A stretch of DNA of 64,000 bases. Source: Callorhinus ursinus (taxonomy: Eukaryota > Chordata > Mammalia > Carnivora > Otariidae). Shown piece by piece: positions 47,595 through 60,476 of this stretch. A program made the position numbers and the translations under genes. The stretch is from contig NW_020312785.1 in assembly GCF_003265705.1 (NCBI RefSeq), positions 20,198,117 through 20,262,116 on the forward strand, in the 5' to 3' direction. The notes under the pieces are model-generated. The model was not told the origin of the DNA and made no database searches. It was given only the letters and a program-made list of their open reading frames with translations. How positions within the stretch are numbered: position 1 is the stretch's first letter; every line of letters starts with the position of its first letter.

Positions 47595-48120
47595 TGTACA
47601 AAATGTACAATAAATTACCTAAAACTTAATGGCTTTAAACAACACAAATTTAGTATCTCAGTTTCTGTGGGTCAGCAATCAGGAGCAACTTAACTGGGTC
47701 TTCTGCTCAGCATATCCCACAAGCTATTATGATGGTGTCATCCGAGGCTGTGGTCTAATCTTGGGACTCAACTGAGGAAGGATCAACTTCCAAGCTTAGT
47801 CATGTGGTTGCTAGCAGAATTTAATTGTTTGCAAGCTCTTGGGCAGAGGGTTTCATTTCCTCACTTAATGTTGGCCAGAGGTCAGCCTCAGTTCCTTGAC
47901 ACAGTTCCCTCTTCAACATGGGAGCTTACTTTGTCAAAGCCAGCAAGAGAGAGAATCTGCAACCGAATCACTTGAGTGACATCTCATCACCTTTGTTATA
48001 CTATTCATGAGAGCAGGTCACTAGGTCCAGCCCACATTCTAGGAGTTCACACAAGAGCATGAGATTGTATAGGTGGTAGGGATCATTGGGGAACTTCTTA
48101 GAAGTCTGCCTAGCCTAACA
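47595..48120 (-). mobile_element. MLT1-like LTR, antisense
   Basis: cttaatggctttaaacaaca, tctcagtttctgtgggtcag, gaaggatcaacttccaagct, gtgacatctcatcacctttg, aggtccagcccacattctag and the end tctgcctagcctaaca match one LTR over about 525 bp. Confidence 0.85.
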
Positions 48121-49164
48121 GTCCAATTCTTAAAGTTGTCTCCCTTTCATATATACATCTTTAAACTTAATTTTTCTTACCTACATTTGATTACATATAC
48201 TGTAACATCACAGACAAATGAGATCATTGTAATATACACCAAAAAAAATATAAAATTTGCATGAAGTGCTTAAGCATTCAGTTCTAGAGTACTCTAGCAG
48301 CATTAGTGAAAATGCGGTGTGTTCAACAGTGTGTTGGGGCACTGATTTCAGGTTTCATTTTACCTGTGAGCTGTTCGCTTCTATAAAAAGAAAGAGTGGG
48401 TTATATCTTTTTGTCCTGCTCCAATGTGGGTCCAATAAAATACAGAAAACAATACTGAAAAATAGCTGCTAAAGACCAGCATGATCTGCACTTGCAGCTG
48501 CTATTTCACACGATATAAGAGAAATACATTTCTTAAATTCTCAGTTATACATAGCTTCACAACAGCTAGAACTATAGAAAGACTTAATAAAGATCTTTTA
48601 TATGACATTTAGATGTGAACAGTTTCAGATATTGAGAATTCTCTGTAATTAACTGTATAGGTTCTGATAAAATAAGGAACTGGTCATCCCAACACAAACT
48701 GGCATGGAAGAGCAGAGCAAACTCTACAGAGCAGAGCAGAATCTATACCAGGCCAGGGCAGAAGTATTTCTCTTCACCTTACTTGATCACGGTTTTTTCA
48801 TCAACTCCCTAGTATAATGTTGAGGCAGACATTACTAATCCTCATCAATATCCAGTTCTTTCCCTCCAAGGTCATGGAAAATTAGAATTTATAGAAGTTT
48901 TTCTGTTATGCAGGATCATGTGACTTTCTGACCAAAGGATCATAAATCCAAAGTGATATGTGTCATTTTCTAAGCCAAAGTATAGAAAAGTGGGTCTGAA
49001 ATCTTCATGTACTCTCTTCCTTCTGCTGCAGCAACCAGTGATTTTCAAATGGTGGAGTCTCTGTCAGTGTGAGTCCTTGACTGACCATGTAAAGGAAAGC
49101 CCCTACACAGTCCAGTGATGGACATGTGCTATGTCTAAAGTGATAACTTTTTTTCATGTTAAGA
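48121..49164. other. Unique sequence
   Basis: No gene or repeat recognised. Confidence 0.5.
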
Positions 49165-49690
49165 CCCTTTGTCTTAATGTTCTATTGTTGCTGTAGCAGA
49201 TTACTCTAAGAGGCTTAAAGCAAAGCAATTTTTTATCATATACTTCTAGAGGTCAGAAGTCTTAAAATCAATGTTTTGTTAGGGTTGTGTTCTTACCAGC
49301 TGATTTGGGCAAGAATCCATATGCTTGCCTTTTCCATATTCTAGAGGGCACTTACACTTCTCACCTTGTGGTCCCTTCCTCCATTTTCAAAGCTATCAGC
49401 ATAGCATCTTCAAATCTCTGGTCTCTGTCTCTTCTTTTCTCTTTTTCTCTCTCCCTTTGTTCTCTGCTTGCATCTTCACATTTCCTTGTTTGACTCTGAC
49501 CCTCCATGCCTTCATATTAAAAGAAATTCTTGTGATTACATTGGTGCATTCAGATAATCCTGTGTAATTTTCCTATCTCAAAATCGTTAACTTAATCTGC
49601 AAAGTCCCTTTTGTATGTAAAGCAACATATGCATGGGTTCTGGGGATTAGGCTATGGACATAACTGGAGACATTTAGCCTACCATATCTT
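49165..49690 (-). mobile_element. MLT1-like LTR, antisense
   Basis: ttgttgctgtagcagattac, ggtcagaagtcttaaaatca, gatcattggtg-like text at 49535, cttaatctgcaaagtccctt, gggttctggggattaggcta and the end acatttagcctaccata are in antisense LTR order. Confidence 0.8.
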
Positions 49691-50470
49691 TGAATTAAGG
49701 GATTTATGTGTTACTGCAGCATAGCTTAGTGTATGCTGAGTAATACAGAAGCCACTAGAAGTTAATAACAGAACTTTATTGGGCATTAACTGTAGTATGA
49801 GTATGCTTAAATTAGCTATTTAGTGGATTCAACTAGTCTCAATTTTTCTTTATATTTATGAGGTTGCAAATTACAGAACTGGCTTATAAAAGGTAGGTAC
49901 AAAATGCACAACACTGATAATTATGTATCACTTTTAGGTTTCTGGCTTCTAGAGTTGCCAGAAAAGATAAACACCAAATAACAGAAAAACAAACTTTATT
50001 CCTATTTGTGTTTTTAATATTACACATTATTTATTATGTAACTATTATCTGAAAGAATTATAACATAACTTAGGATATTATGTAAATGATCTGAAATGAT
50101 AATGAAAATATGGTTCTAAAGTCTATTTCATGATTTCAATCACCACATTTTGTTTATTAGGTTGTTCTCCTATCTGGACAAAAGACTTTTTACTCTGCAC
50201 ATGATATCTTATGCTTTGCTCCCCACTGTGTAATTACTTTCAGCTGTATTATTTCATGTTCTATTAGGTAGAATCTTATGATATGGTAGGGCTCATTAAT
50301 TTTTTTTTTTTTTGCATGTGTGGGTAGTTATGTTCAAGACACAGGCAGATCAAGACATGTGGTTAGGGTACAATGCAGCAAGAGTGCAACTGAAATTTTA
50401 TGGGTTCAGACCTTATCTCATGTAAGAGAGGAAGCTAATGGGTATGGAGCTTGCCTCAGTTTTTATCTTT
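49691..50470. other. Unique AT-rich sequence
   Basis: T13-type run at about 50299-50313. Nothing else recognised. Confidence 0.5.
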
Positions 50471-50492
50471 TCAGCTCCAGAAGACTATTATT

Positions 50493-50521
50493 ATATTTTT
50501 TGAAGATTTATTTATTTATTT

Positions 50522-50567
<46 letters not shown>

Positions 50568-50721
50568 ATGAGTGGGGGGAGGGGCAGAGGCAGTGGGAGA
50601 AAGAGAGAGAATCTCAAGTGGACTCCATGCCGAGTACAGAGCCTGATGTGGGGCTTGATCCCATGACCTGAGCCAAAACCAAGAGTCAGATGCTTAAGCA
50701 ACCGAGCCACCCAGGTGCCCC
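50493..50721 (-). mobile_element. CAN-SINE, antisense, with (GA)n expansion
   Basis: An imperfect duplication related to tca(g/a)ctccagaa lies at about 50471 and 50722. The head reads gccacccaggtgcccc. Confidence 0.94.
50531..50566. repeat. (GA)n microsatellite
   Basis: About 17 GA units expanded from the purine-rich part of the SINE. A polypurine mirror tract, capable of triplex (H-DNA) formation. Confidence 0.9.
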
Positions 50722-50829
50722 TCAACTCCAGAATATTATTAATTCAGCCATTAATTTATTAATTAATTCATCCATTTATCCTTTCAACATTCCTTCAGTA
50801 TCCACTAGGGTGATACTGTAGTTTATTTA

Positions 50830-51020
50830 TAAGAATATAGGCTTTGGAGACAGATTGACACGTAAGTTTTAATTTCAGCTTCACTACTTACCAATTGTAT
50901 CAACATGGGCAAATGTGGCCCCTCTGATCCTTAGTTTTGCCATTTATAATTATGATAATAATGTCTACACTTGAGGATTATTGTGAAAATTAGAGATAAT
51001 ATGTATCAACACTTGGTAAT
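50830..51020 (-). mobile_element. MIR, antisense
   Basis: atataggctttggagacaga, ttcagcttcactacttacca, ccttagttttgccatttata and gaggattattgtgaaaatta are antisense MIR landmarks in order. Confidence 0.82.
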
Positions 51021-51022
51021 TA

Positions 51023-51157
51023 TTTTTTAAAGATTTTATTTATTTATTTGACAGAGAGATTGATAGCGAGAGAGGGAACACAAGCAGGGGGAGTGGGAGA
51101 GGGAGAAGCAGGCTTCCTGCAGGGCAGGGAGACCGATGCGGGGCTTGATCCCAGGAC
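51023..51157 (-). mobile_element. CAN-SINE lacking its tRNA head
   Basis: Tail, GA stretch and body (aacacaagcagggggagtgg, ggagaccgatgcggggct) are well preserved, but the copy stops at gatcccaggac. About 65 bp of the 5' head, with both Pol III promoter boxes, are missing. No target duplication found, so later deletion is as likely as 5' truncation. Confidence 0.92.
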
Positions 51158-51249
51158 AAGTTCATTGACTATATTTTATTCAACATTATATTTTTAAAAA
51201 TAAATATTAAGTAATTATAACAAATATTACTTGAGTGAATGAATAAATT

Positions 51250-52340
51250 AATAGTGGGCAATGGTAGGAGACTAGAAGATGCCTGAGTGAGTTTGCTAAA
51301 CTAAGAATTTTAGATTTCTTCCTATGAGTAACAGAAAGTCATGCCTGGGAGGAAGATAAACTGAGGAGGGAAAGAATGGATTTTAGGGCATCATAATTGT
51401 TCAAGAAGAGAGTTATGGGAGAATGGTGGAAAATGAGGGGAAGAGACATATTGAAGACACATTTATAACTTAGAACGACAAATCTTGGGAGTTGTTTGGT
51501 AATGGACATAATGCAAATTCCTGGCAGAGGAGATTATTTGGATTAATATTCCATATGAAACATGTGTTTGGAGTTTCTATGGAGCTCCTGTCAAGAAGCA
51601 ATTGTAAATATTTTATAGTAGGTAGTCAAGAGAATGGCTAGTACTGGAGAGAAACATTGGGGAACATAGATGAAATTAAACTATAAAGATGGTTGAGATT
51701 ATCAAGGAAAGTAGTCAAGCAAAGAACCACAGGGAACATCAACACATAGGTGGTGAAAGGAGAAAACAGAGCTAGAAGAGAAGACTGAAAACAAAATAGC
51801 AGAAAGAGAAGAAAACCTGTAGGATTTTGTGTAACTGAAGCTAAGTGAGTTTCAGGAAGGTGGATGTCATTAAACAAAAATAAAAAAGAAAGAACATAAT
51901 ATTTTGAACAGCATCCTCCAAAATTAACAATTAAGAAGTTGGTGATGGCCTTTGTTGCCACATTTTCTTTTTTTGTAGTTGTAAAGGTGAAGCTAAATTA
52001 AAATGTTTGAATAGAGTCTTTTTCAGAGAAGGATTCTGTATACAAATTCCTCTTTGAAGAATACTCTGATCTGGAGGATGAAGATAGGATAGTTATTATA
52101 AGATGACATAGGGCCAAATGTGGGCCAGTTTAGTATGTGAGAGACTTGACCATAATTTATGGCCTGAGAGAAAAAGCCAGTATAGAACAACTGATTGAAA
52201 ATACAAGATACATCTAGGATTATTGATGGATTAAATTTTATGAGGCAATGGAGCAGGATAAGTGGAGTGACAACATGCTGGACTTCTCCATACGCCTAAG
52301 GGTGTAGGGAAGAGATTATACAGTCAACATTGGTTATGAA
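51250..52340 (-). mobile_element. L2, antisense, about 1.1 kb
   Basis: A long G/A-rich plus strand with gagactagaagatgcctga, gtcatgcctgggaggaagat, ggtggtgaaaggagaaaaca, gtaactgaagctaagtgagt and gatgtcattaaacaaaaata follows the antisense order of L2 ORF2 and 3' sequence. Frames are fully decayed, and identification rests on order of weak matches. Confidence 0.55.
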
Positions 52341-52404
52341 GTGGTCATAAAATGGTGACTCTGAAATATTGTTTGGGTCATTTACTTGGAGGTATGGCTC
52401 ATTT

Positions 52405-52500
52405 TTTTAGTAAACATTTCCTGAGGATGTTCTATGTGACCAGCACTGGGATAGAGGTTTTCACATTTATACCATCATTTACTCTGAAGATATGTCTTTG
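52405..52500 (+). mobile_element. MIR fragment
   Basis: aaacatttcctgaggatgtt, then gaccagcactgggatagagg and catttactctgaag resemble the start of MIR. Confidence 0.5.
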
Positions 52501-52858
52501 ATCAAAGAGAAGTTTAATAGAGAGTTTGGAAGGCAAATATGGGGATTACCTTTTGGAGGAAAAGTTCTTAGCATTTCTTCAAAGTGAACCATCTCAAGTT
52601 GCTTCTTGACCTGTGTGTAGACCGGCCTGGCTTCTGACCTTAGGAAATAACACACGCAGTGTTATTTGTACACGTGATGTGGTATCGGTGGAGGACTGTG
52701 TGGAATGCTCGTGTTTTGGGGCCTTCAGGTCACAATAATTGCCTTTACTTTAGAGATTTAAACTTATCAACTTTGGAAGCCCAATGTGTTGGCCTTTTCG
52801 GGTTGGTTCTAGAAAGCCATCCATGCTGGCAAAGTGCATTAGAAAACAGACATCTAAG

Positions 52859-53069
52859 GGGCACCTGGGCGGCTCAGTCGTTAAGCATCTGCCTTTGGCT
52901 CAGGTCATGATCCCAGGGTCCTGGGATCGAGCCCCACATTGGGCTCCCTGCCCTGTGGGAAGTCTGCTTCTCCCTCTCCCACTCCCCCTGCTTGTATTCC
53001 CTCTCTCACTGTGTCTCTCTCTGTCAAATAAATGAATAAAATCTTTAAAAAAAAAAGAAAAGAAAGAAA
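52859..53069 (+). mobile_element. CAN-SINE, sense, 17-bp TSD
   Basis: gaaaa(c/t)agacatctaag is at 52842-52858 and 53070-53086 with one mismatch. Complete, with AAATAAATGAATAAAATCTTT and an A/G-rich tail. Confidence 0.97.
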
Positions 53070-53086
53070 GAAAATAGACATCTAAG

Positions 53087-53681
53087 ATGAATGATGCTTG
53101 TACTGTAAAGATAAGGCCCAAGGTTTCATATTCCAGGTTGATAATTCTTCCCAAGAGGTCATAGTCATCTTCATATGAGATGTAGTTTGAACATGAAATC
53201 AGAAGGTTTTAATTTGTATGGGGGAATTTTATTTTGATCATGTAAGAACAATAACGAACGCTTCTGAACTTTCTCATTCTACTCTTTTGAAAGGAATTAA
53301 ATACAAATTAATTAAATGATGTACTTAATAGATGAGAATTCTATTTCCTTAATAGTGTTTGGGCTAACATAAATTCTCATTCCAATGGTCTGTGTAAGAT
53401 AAATAATTTATTTTAGTTTACTGAGCCTTATCCTGCCATATTTATTTATATAATGGTTAATCTATAATCTTGTTTTCATATCAACCAGGGTGCTCTGTTT
53501 CTATTGATCTTTTGCCTTTTCTTCATTTCTCCTTTCTTCCTTTGTCCCTCTGTCTCTTTCAGCAGGCATCCTCATTTATTTGCTACCTTTGAATCAATTT
53601 CAATCTGTTGGCCCTGAACTAAAGGTTTAGCCACTGTGGTTGGGGGGACGGGTGAGGAGGTCTCCTTCTCTTCACTTAGAT
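53087..53681. other. Unique AT-rich sequence
   Basis: Nothing recognised. Confidence 0.5.
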
Positions 53682-53998
53682 AAATGGCTAAAGTTAAGGA
53701 CTCATCTACCTAACTTAAAAGGCGAAAGGGAGAGGGAGAAAATACTTCTATGAGAAGAACAAATGAGTTTCGTTACGAAACACAAATGGATTCTTAGAGA
53801 AACAAATGGGAGGTAAAAAAGTTTGTTGTGATAATGTTTATTTATACAGGTGTGAGTCGTCTTTTTCTGTCTTCTTCATGCCCATAAAACTCCCCTAGAG
53901 AAGGGATTTATGACAGCTTAATTATTTTGGGAGGCTCTGCCTTTAAGCAGATAAGGGGAATTCAGGAAAAGATTCTTCACATTGTCATATTCTGGATC
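53682..53998 (+). repeat. Paired block, copy A
   Basis: Aligns along its length with 58738-59048 in the same orientation, roughly four bases in five identical by eye. Shared landmarks: taaatggctaaagtta, aaaacaaatgg/cacaaatgg, tgggaggctctgcc, cagataag, ttcttcaca and tattctggat. I cannot assign a family. Confidence 0.85.
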
Positions 53999-56093
53999 CC
54001 TTAATTTCTACTGTCTGAAACTATTCCATAAGTTCCACAAATAAGCAGCTGTGTTGTTTGATTGCCCCATATCCCATTAACCTAGTCTCCCAGTCCTGGG
54101 TATAGCCCACTCTAGTTAAATGGTTATGTTTCATTTTTGGAAGCAGTCATGCGGGTGGTGATGGGGCACCCACCAAAGTTAGGCCTCTATAAGGGGCAAA
54201 CAATTAGGCATGAGTGATATTTCTATGGAAACAAAAGAAAAATGAAGATTAAAAGTTGACATACACTATCAAACAAGGTTTTGGATTTTTTTTTTTTAAG
54301 ATTTTACTTATTTAGGTTGTTAGGTTTTTTGTTTCTGTTTTTGTTTGTTTGTTTTTCAGTCCATTTGAAGTGAGGATCGTCATGGCAGTGTCATAGTCAT
54401 GGCTATTTCCTAGAGCAAAGTATGGGAAATGTAGGTGTTTCAGTGAAGTTTCTGGGGTGATCCACACTGTTATGGTGATAAATCCTTTGTATTAAGTCAT
54501 CCAGCTTATTTTGAGCTTATGCAAATAACTATCATAGTCCTGTCATAATCCTTTCCATAAGTCTCTGAGGCAGTATTTTTTTTGTTGAAGATGAAGTACT
54601 TTGACTGGTAGCTGATTGTAGGAGCTTTCAGAAAAGCATCAGTATAAAATAATAACTATGTGTAATGACAAAAGACTTAAAATGGCTGTGGTTAAAGATC
54701 TAATGAGAGTTCATTATAATGCAATTGAAAGGGAAATTTGGTTGTCTGTCACATACAACATTTTAAAAATTTTATCATGACTGATAAAATTATACCAAGA
54801 CATATGATGGATAACAAAGACATTGTCAAATTTCTAGGAACTTTATATATAATTTCTGCAATACCTATATTAATAAGATGTACACATACAAATATAACGT
54901 AAGAAGGTTAAGAATCTCTACTTATTTGACAATGCTTCTTATGCAATTTAGCATATCAAATGTAAACCCAATTAGTTTGACATCTTTCTTTTTACAAGGT
55001 AAGGGAACAAATCCTTTGAGATTTTTTTAGGGTCCCCCTGAGAAATCTCAAATTCATTTCAAGGTCAAGAAGACTTCATTTAAAATTTGATTTGAGGAAG
55101 TTGTCAAAATGTCAAAAAGTTTGAATACTTGATTAAACAGGATCACAGTTCACTATGAAATGATACTTAGATATCTATCCAACCAAGTGATAATAAGAGA
55201 TTTTAAAAGCAAATATAGGAGATAACATAATTTAAAAAAAATAGCTCTTTTAACATTGAGAGAAGTCAAAAAGATCTGGTTGAGGACAAGATGATAAAGA
55301 TGACATAAAGCCCAGGAAATTATTAAACAAAACACAGAACCTTTGTTTCCTAGGTAGATTACTCACAAGGTAAAGAAAAACCTTTTGCAATCTCTTCTTA
55401 AGAGCAGACCAATAACCCAAGAAAACTTTGTCCCTTTACCAGAAAAAAGAAACCAAACTCTAGTTTTGCATTGGCACACTATTAATATTAAGCTCATTTT
55501 AAAACCTTATAATAAATCCCTTCAATCTTAGCCGGTTTGACCATATGAGATAGTCTCTCATGCTTTCTTTTCTCTCCTATTTCTTTTCTACCAACCCTTT
55601 ATCACTTTCTATATCCATTCAGGTTTTTGTCCTTCATTTTCTTCTTTTTCATTCTGGAACAACCTTTTAAAAACCTCTAAACAATGACTTTAGGACAAGA
55701 GTACCCTCCTTTTTTCTTTAATAAAAACATTCTACTTTCTTTGAATACTTGGCATAGTTTTTTTTTTTCCCTTCAATCTTATTATTCCTAGTAGTTTCAT
55801 TTACATATATTGATTAAAATTCTTATCCCTTAGTAACTTTAATTTGTAGGAAAAAAAGAGGAAGTAGACAATATGAACTGTCTGTCATAAATCAGCCGTC
55901 TGCAGTAGATTGGAAAATTTATGAATACATCATTTCAGAATTCTTTATAGTAAAAATTTTTTAATGTAGCAAGAAGAACATGTTTATTAACAGACCCAAA
56001 TACCTCTATTCTCTTCGTAAAATTAAGAAGCCCAAAGTAGATAAATTTAAACTTATGTCTAATAATTAATGTTTCAGTATTTTATCTTATTTA
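53999..56093. other. AT-rich interval between the paired blocks
   Basis: Contains only a possible SINE tail scrap at about 54285-54316. No retroviral domain seen on either strand. Confidence 0.45.
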
Positions 56094-56107
56094 GAAAGGT
56101 AGATATT

Positions 56108-56309
56108 TGGGGTGCCCAGGTGGCTCAGTTGGTTAATCATCTGCCTTCCCCTCAGGTCATGGTCCCAGGGTCCTAGGATCAAGCCCTGCATCAGGCTCCC
56201 TGCTCAGCAGGGAGTCTGCTTCTCCCTCTGCCTTTGTCCCTACACCAGCTCATGCTCTGGCTCTCTCTCTCTCCTTTCTCAAATAAATAAAATCTTTTTT
56301 TTAAAAAAA
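56108..56309 (+). mobile_element. CAN-SINE, sense, 14-bp TSD
   Basis: gaaa(g/t)gtagatatt is at 56094-56107 and 56310-56323 with one mismatch. The body has several substitutions, such as ctgccttcccctcaggtcat. Confidence 0.96.
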
Positions 56310-56323
56310 GAAATGTAGATATT

Positions 56324-57726
56324 CAATAAATATCAATAGTTTAACTTAACTCAGTATAACTTTAAGTTTCCAACTTACCAAAAAGATTTTGGAAACTACT
56401 TCTAAGCAGCTATGTTATAAAACACAATTATTGTTGAAATAAAGTCTGAGAGAACACTGACTCGGTTTGATTAAAATCAAATCTGTAAGTTTTGTAATCT
56501 TAAACATTTAATAGATATAACATAAGGTTACTTGACTAGTAAGCCCAGGTAGAATAAGAGTTGTATTTCTGCATATATTGTAACGCTGACAGTTCTGAAG
56601 GCAAGCAATTTTTATTAAGTCAATATTACCAAACTAGTCTTATTTAAAATTTTTCCAAATCAGGAGACCTTGATAAACATTTGGGTTAGTTTCCATATTT
56701 TTGAGAGTTTTAGGAATATTTAATTTATAAGCACTTCTTTTTTTCTAAAGTAGGCATGGAAGGAGTGGGAGAAGAAATCTTTTGTGTTAGGAGTCTGCAG
56801 TTTTTATAGGCCAAGACTGAGACTTAGCTGAGAAGACTCAGAGTAGTCTGATTGAAAAGGCTGAGGCCTAGCGCTTACTATTCAAATTTTCCTTTCTCTT
56901 AAGTACAAGATAGTCTTTTTTTCAAGGTCCTAGCTTTTTACACTATCCACAGGTGTCTTGAGATGAATGGGGAAGGCTTTCTTGTTGGTAAGAAAAATGA
57001 GTGGGCTTTCTTACTCCTAGAGTTATATTTCTGTTTCTACAAAGACTTGATTTATATGGTAAAGATTATTGATTTTAATTTCTCATTTTTATTGCTATCT
57101 TGCAAGCAATTTTCAGAGAATTGGTTGGCAGTCTCAACAATAACACAAAGGGGCTGACCATTATTTTTTTATTACTATATATTTTTTTATATCAGGAAGA
57201 AAATTTCCAACTAATACAGAATACAGAAATCTAAAGATTTCTGTGTTCTGGGACTTCTGGATTTAGAGGTGTGTGCCTTTGGAATGTTTGTATATGTCAT
57301 TCAAGAAAGGCTTCAGAATATATTTTCTCCTTTTGAGTACATAGTTCCACTTTCCTCCAGTTAACATTTGGAGGGAAGACTTGTAAAATAGTTCCTATCA
57401 AGTCCTGAATATTGTGTATAACTAGGTCAACTACTGATTTATAGAAGGGTCTGGAAGAGAGTCTGACTATTTGTTACCTTGGTGAGGAGAGTTTTTGTCT
57501 GCCTTGTTGCATAACTACAGTAAAACTGTGGGTGGGAGGGTTTATGGTGGGTTTGGATTTAAATTTTTGTTCTAAATCTGATTTCTGCTCTTTAATTTTG
57601 TCAAGGGAGTATTTTAGGCCAGCCATGGTACTTTTGTCCTTCTTTCAATTTGATCTTCTTATAGGTACCAGTAGGACATTGGTATAGGATGAGAGCTCTC
57701 TGCCCTTTAAAAATCCTTTTAAATAT
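56324..57726. other. AT-rich interval
   Basis: No repeat or gene recognised. Confidence 0.45.
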
Positions 57727-57735
57727 AAAAGTTTT

Positions 57736-57918
57736 GGGGCACCTGGGTGTTTCAGTCGGTGAAGCGGCTGCCTTCAGCTCAGGTCATGATCTCAGGGTCC
57801 TGAGATTGAGCCCCCACATTGGGCTCCCTACTCCATGGGAAGTCTGCTTCTCCTTCTCCCTCTGTTGCTCTCCCTGCTTGTGCCCCCCCAAATAAATAAA
57901 TAAATAAAATCTTAAAAA
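57736..57918 (+). mobile_element. CAN-SINE, sense
   Basis: aaaagtttt is at 57727-57735 and 57919-57927. Complete element, slightly short, with a C7 run before the AAATAAAT tail. Confidence 0.95.
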
Positions 57919-57927
57919 AAAAGTTTT

Positions 57928-58737
57928 TCCAAATTAAAGGGTATTGATGACTTAGGGTCTCCAAAGGTATAACTTTCCAAAATGTAACTCAAACTAATAA
58001 GACTTATACTTAACCATGGACACAAAACACATCCCCCAAAAGGATGCAGGAGATGTAATCCCCATGATCCAAAGTCACCCCCAAAGATAACCAAAAACAG
58101 GAAAGAGACTTAGATGAACTTGAGAGCTGGCAATGGTGTTTAGGGCACCAACTGCAAATGGAATGCCCAGGCTACCCACATTTCTCTCCAGCCAACTCTA
58201 AATTCTTAGGGCTTCCCAATCTCTTTGAGCGTAGACCCAGCATGCAGAAAGTCACAGAGAGAATGTTCTCATGGATCCAAGCCAAGCTATCGGGACACAA
58301 AATAAGATAGAGAGAACACAATAGCTACATCTGGGACGAAAAGGATCAAACCAAAAGTCCAAATACCCAAAGTACTAGTTCCTTCAGGTGTTTTCTCTTG
58401 CTAACCTAAATCTTGGAAAGAAAAGACAAGGAGAGGCTCTTATTGCCCTAGCCCAACTGGACTTTTAGCAGGAAGTTCCAGGAGTCTGACTATTAAGGAA
58501 ATCTACCTTTTCAGACTTAGAGATTCCAAGGTCTCAGCTGCAGCCTCCAGAGTGATTGATAAATTCCAATCATCCAATCCTTGTCACCAGACTGTCAGAG
58601 AGCAAAAACTTCTCTGCTACCTGCTTAGATTAAGGGACTGTGTGCCTGTAAATTAACCTGACAAAAGATAGATTGGCAAGAGAAAAAAAAATAGTTTATT
58701 TGTATTGACATGGGAGTGCACACAAAAAGTGGCTCAC
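57928..58737. other. Interval before paired block B
   Basis: About 58590-58737 (including aacctgacaaaagatagatt and gacatgggagtgcacacaaa) may belong to the same element as block B. Otherwise unclassified. Confidence 0.4.
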
Positions 58738-59048
58738 TAAATGGCTAAAGTTAGTGGCTTATAATCTAAATTAAAAGGTGAAAGGGAGGGGAGAGAGAAG
58801 GATTCTGGGATGAACAGATGAGTTTCCTTAGGAAAAACAAATGGTTCTTAGAAGAACAAACAGGAAGTAAGAAAGCTGGTAATAATGTTTGTTCATGCAG
58901 GTGCAAGTGGTCTTTTTCCATCGTCTTCATGGCCATAAAGATCCCCTGGAGAAGTGATTTATGATAGTTAAATTCTTTTGGGAGGCTCTGCCGTTAGGCA
59001 GATAAGAGGAGTTCAGAACAAAGTTCTTCACAGTGCTATATTCTGGAT
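58738..59048 (+). repeat. Paired block, copy B
   Basis: Direct-orientation relative of 53682-53998, start to start about 5.06 kb apart. Two small indels distinguish the copies. Confidence 0.85.
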
Positions 59049-59359
59049 TTCTACCACAACCCCATTACAGCTACTGCCCACCTTGACTCGCATGATTGCC
59101 CTATTCTATAACGCAAGACATAATTCCCTAAAGTCTCATACCTAATGACAGTGAGGACTAGTGCATTAAATATAGCATGTACTGTGTATATTTTAAACCA
59201 CTACATATGACCTAACTAGATTTTTCAGTTATATATATTATTTTTAAAGCATTATGTGCTGCAGGAAATACATAAAAGACATCAGAAACCCTGACTTACT
59301 TTCCAATTTCTCACAAAGTTGTTCAGTCTGGAGTTTCTTCCTTGAAATGTGTTTTTTTC

Positions 59360-59490
59360 TTTTCTTATGTAAAGTGAGGATAATAATACCATTCTTACAG
59401 GATTGATAAGAGATAATGAGAGAAAGAAGGATGAAAGAACTTGGCACAGTGCTTGATAGGTAGTAGGCATTCAATACATTTTCAGTTGAA
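59360..59490 (-). mobile_element. MIR fragment, antisense
   Basis: aaagtgaggataataatacc, gaacttggcacagtgcttga and gtaggcattcaatacatttt. Confidence 0.75.
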
Positions 59491-60461
59491 TCTAGATCTA
59501 GTGGAACCCAATTTCTCATCATGGCAACAAAATAATCCATTATGTTTTGTCTTTGTTTCCATTCATGTCTTGGTTTACTTTTAACATAGTTTTAATTATA
59601 GCAGAGATATAATAGTGTATTCTAATTTTTTTTTACTTAACATTATTTGATATATGTTTACACTGCATTAGTACCACGTTATCCCTTTTAAGGTCATTAT
59701 GCTATGTTGTCACTAAAACTCAGTCAAGTGGAATCACACAGTCATTTGCAAGTGCTAGTTATTTGTTTGGCAAGGTGGAAGCTTATACTTTTAGACCATA
59801 AATTAATGACTAAGTTAATCTCCCTTTTTTAATTAAGAAAAGTCAACTAAGCATAAATGCTGATTAAACAGACAATGGTACTGAAAGCAGCATATAGATA
59901 ATATATGTTACACAAATTACTTAGCCCGTGTCTCTCCATGAAGAGTAAAGAGCGAATCAAGGTGATTGTCTGAAATGTATAGGCATAAAGTCTAACAAAA
60001 CAATGTTTACCTCAACCATATCTGTGAATTTTTGCAGGAATTATCTGTTTAATTGGTTCGATAATCCACTCAGCTCCTTAAAATTTTATCTAAACCCTCT
60101 TTGTTCAGTTACTAAAAATCATTGTTTTTCCCTTAGCTATTTTATAGAGATAAACATTGAGAAGATAAATAACAAAGGGTGACTGACTACTAAGCTCTTT
60201 ATAGGTGGTGCTTAGAATAAAGGCAAAATACAAAAATAAAATTTCAAACTGTTCACATTATTTTGGGTGGAAATTTTTTTATTGTTCTTGGTCAATATTT
60301 CTTAGTCTTGAAACAAACCTTAGGGAATCAGCATCCTAAATTATTTCTATAGGGTGTAAATTCATCTGCTATTCCTTCACATAAGTTATTTATTTTTAGC
60401 AAAAAATCAATTTTGAAGTTGAGACTTTATCAGGCCAAAAGGCAGTTTAAATCCAGTAATG
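59491..60461. other. Unique AT-rich sequence
   Basis: Nothing recognised. Confidence 0.5.
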
Positions 60462-60476
60462 AAAGTGCTGTATCTC

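Noticed and set aside
54285..54316. T-run followed by aagattttacttattta, as a SINE copy
   Set aside because: Only about 30 bp resemble a SINE tail, with no body or head. Too short to call.
53682..59048. A provirus with intact genes between the paired blocks
   Set aside because: Open frames between the blocks are all short, with no recognisable gag, protease, reverse transcriptase or envelope features and no primer-binding site beside block B.
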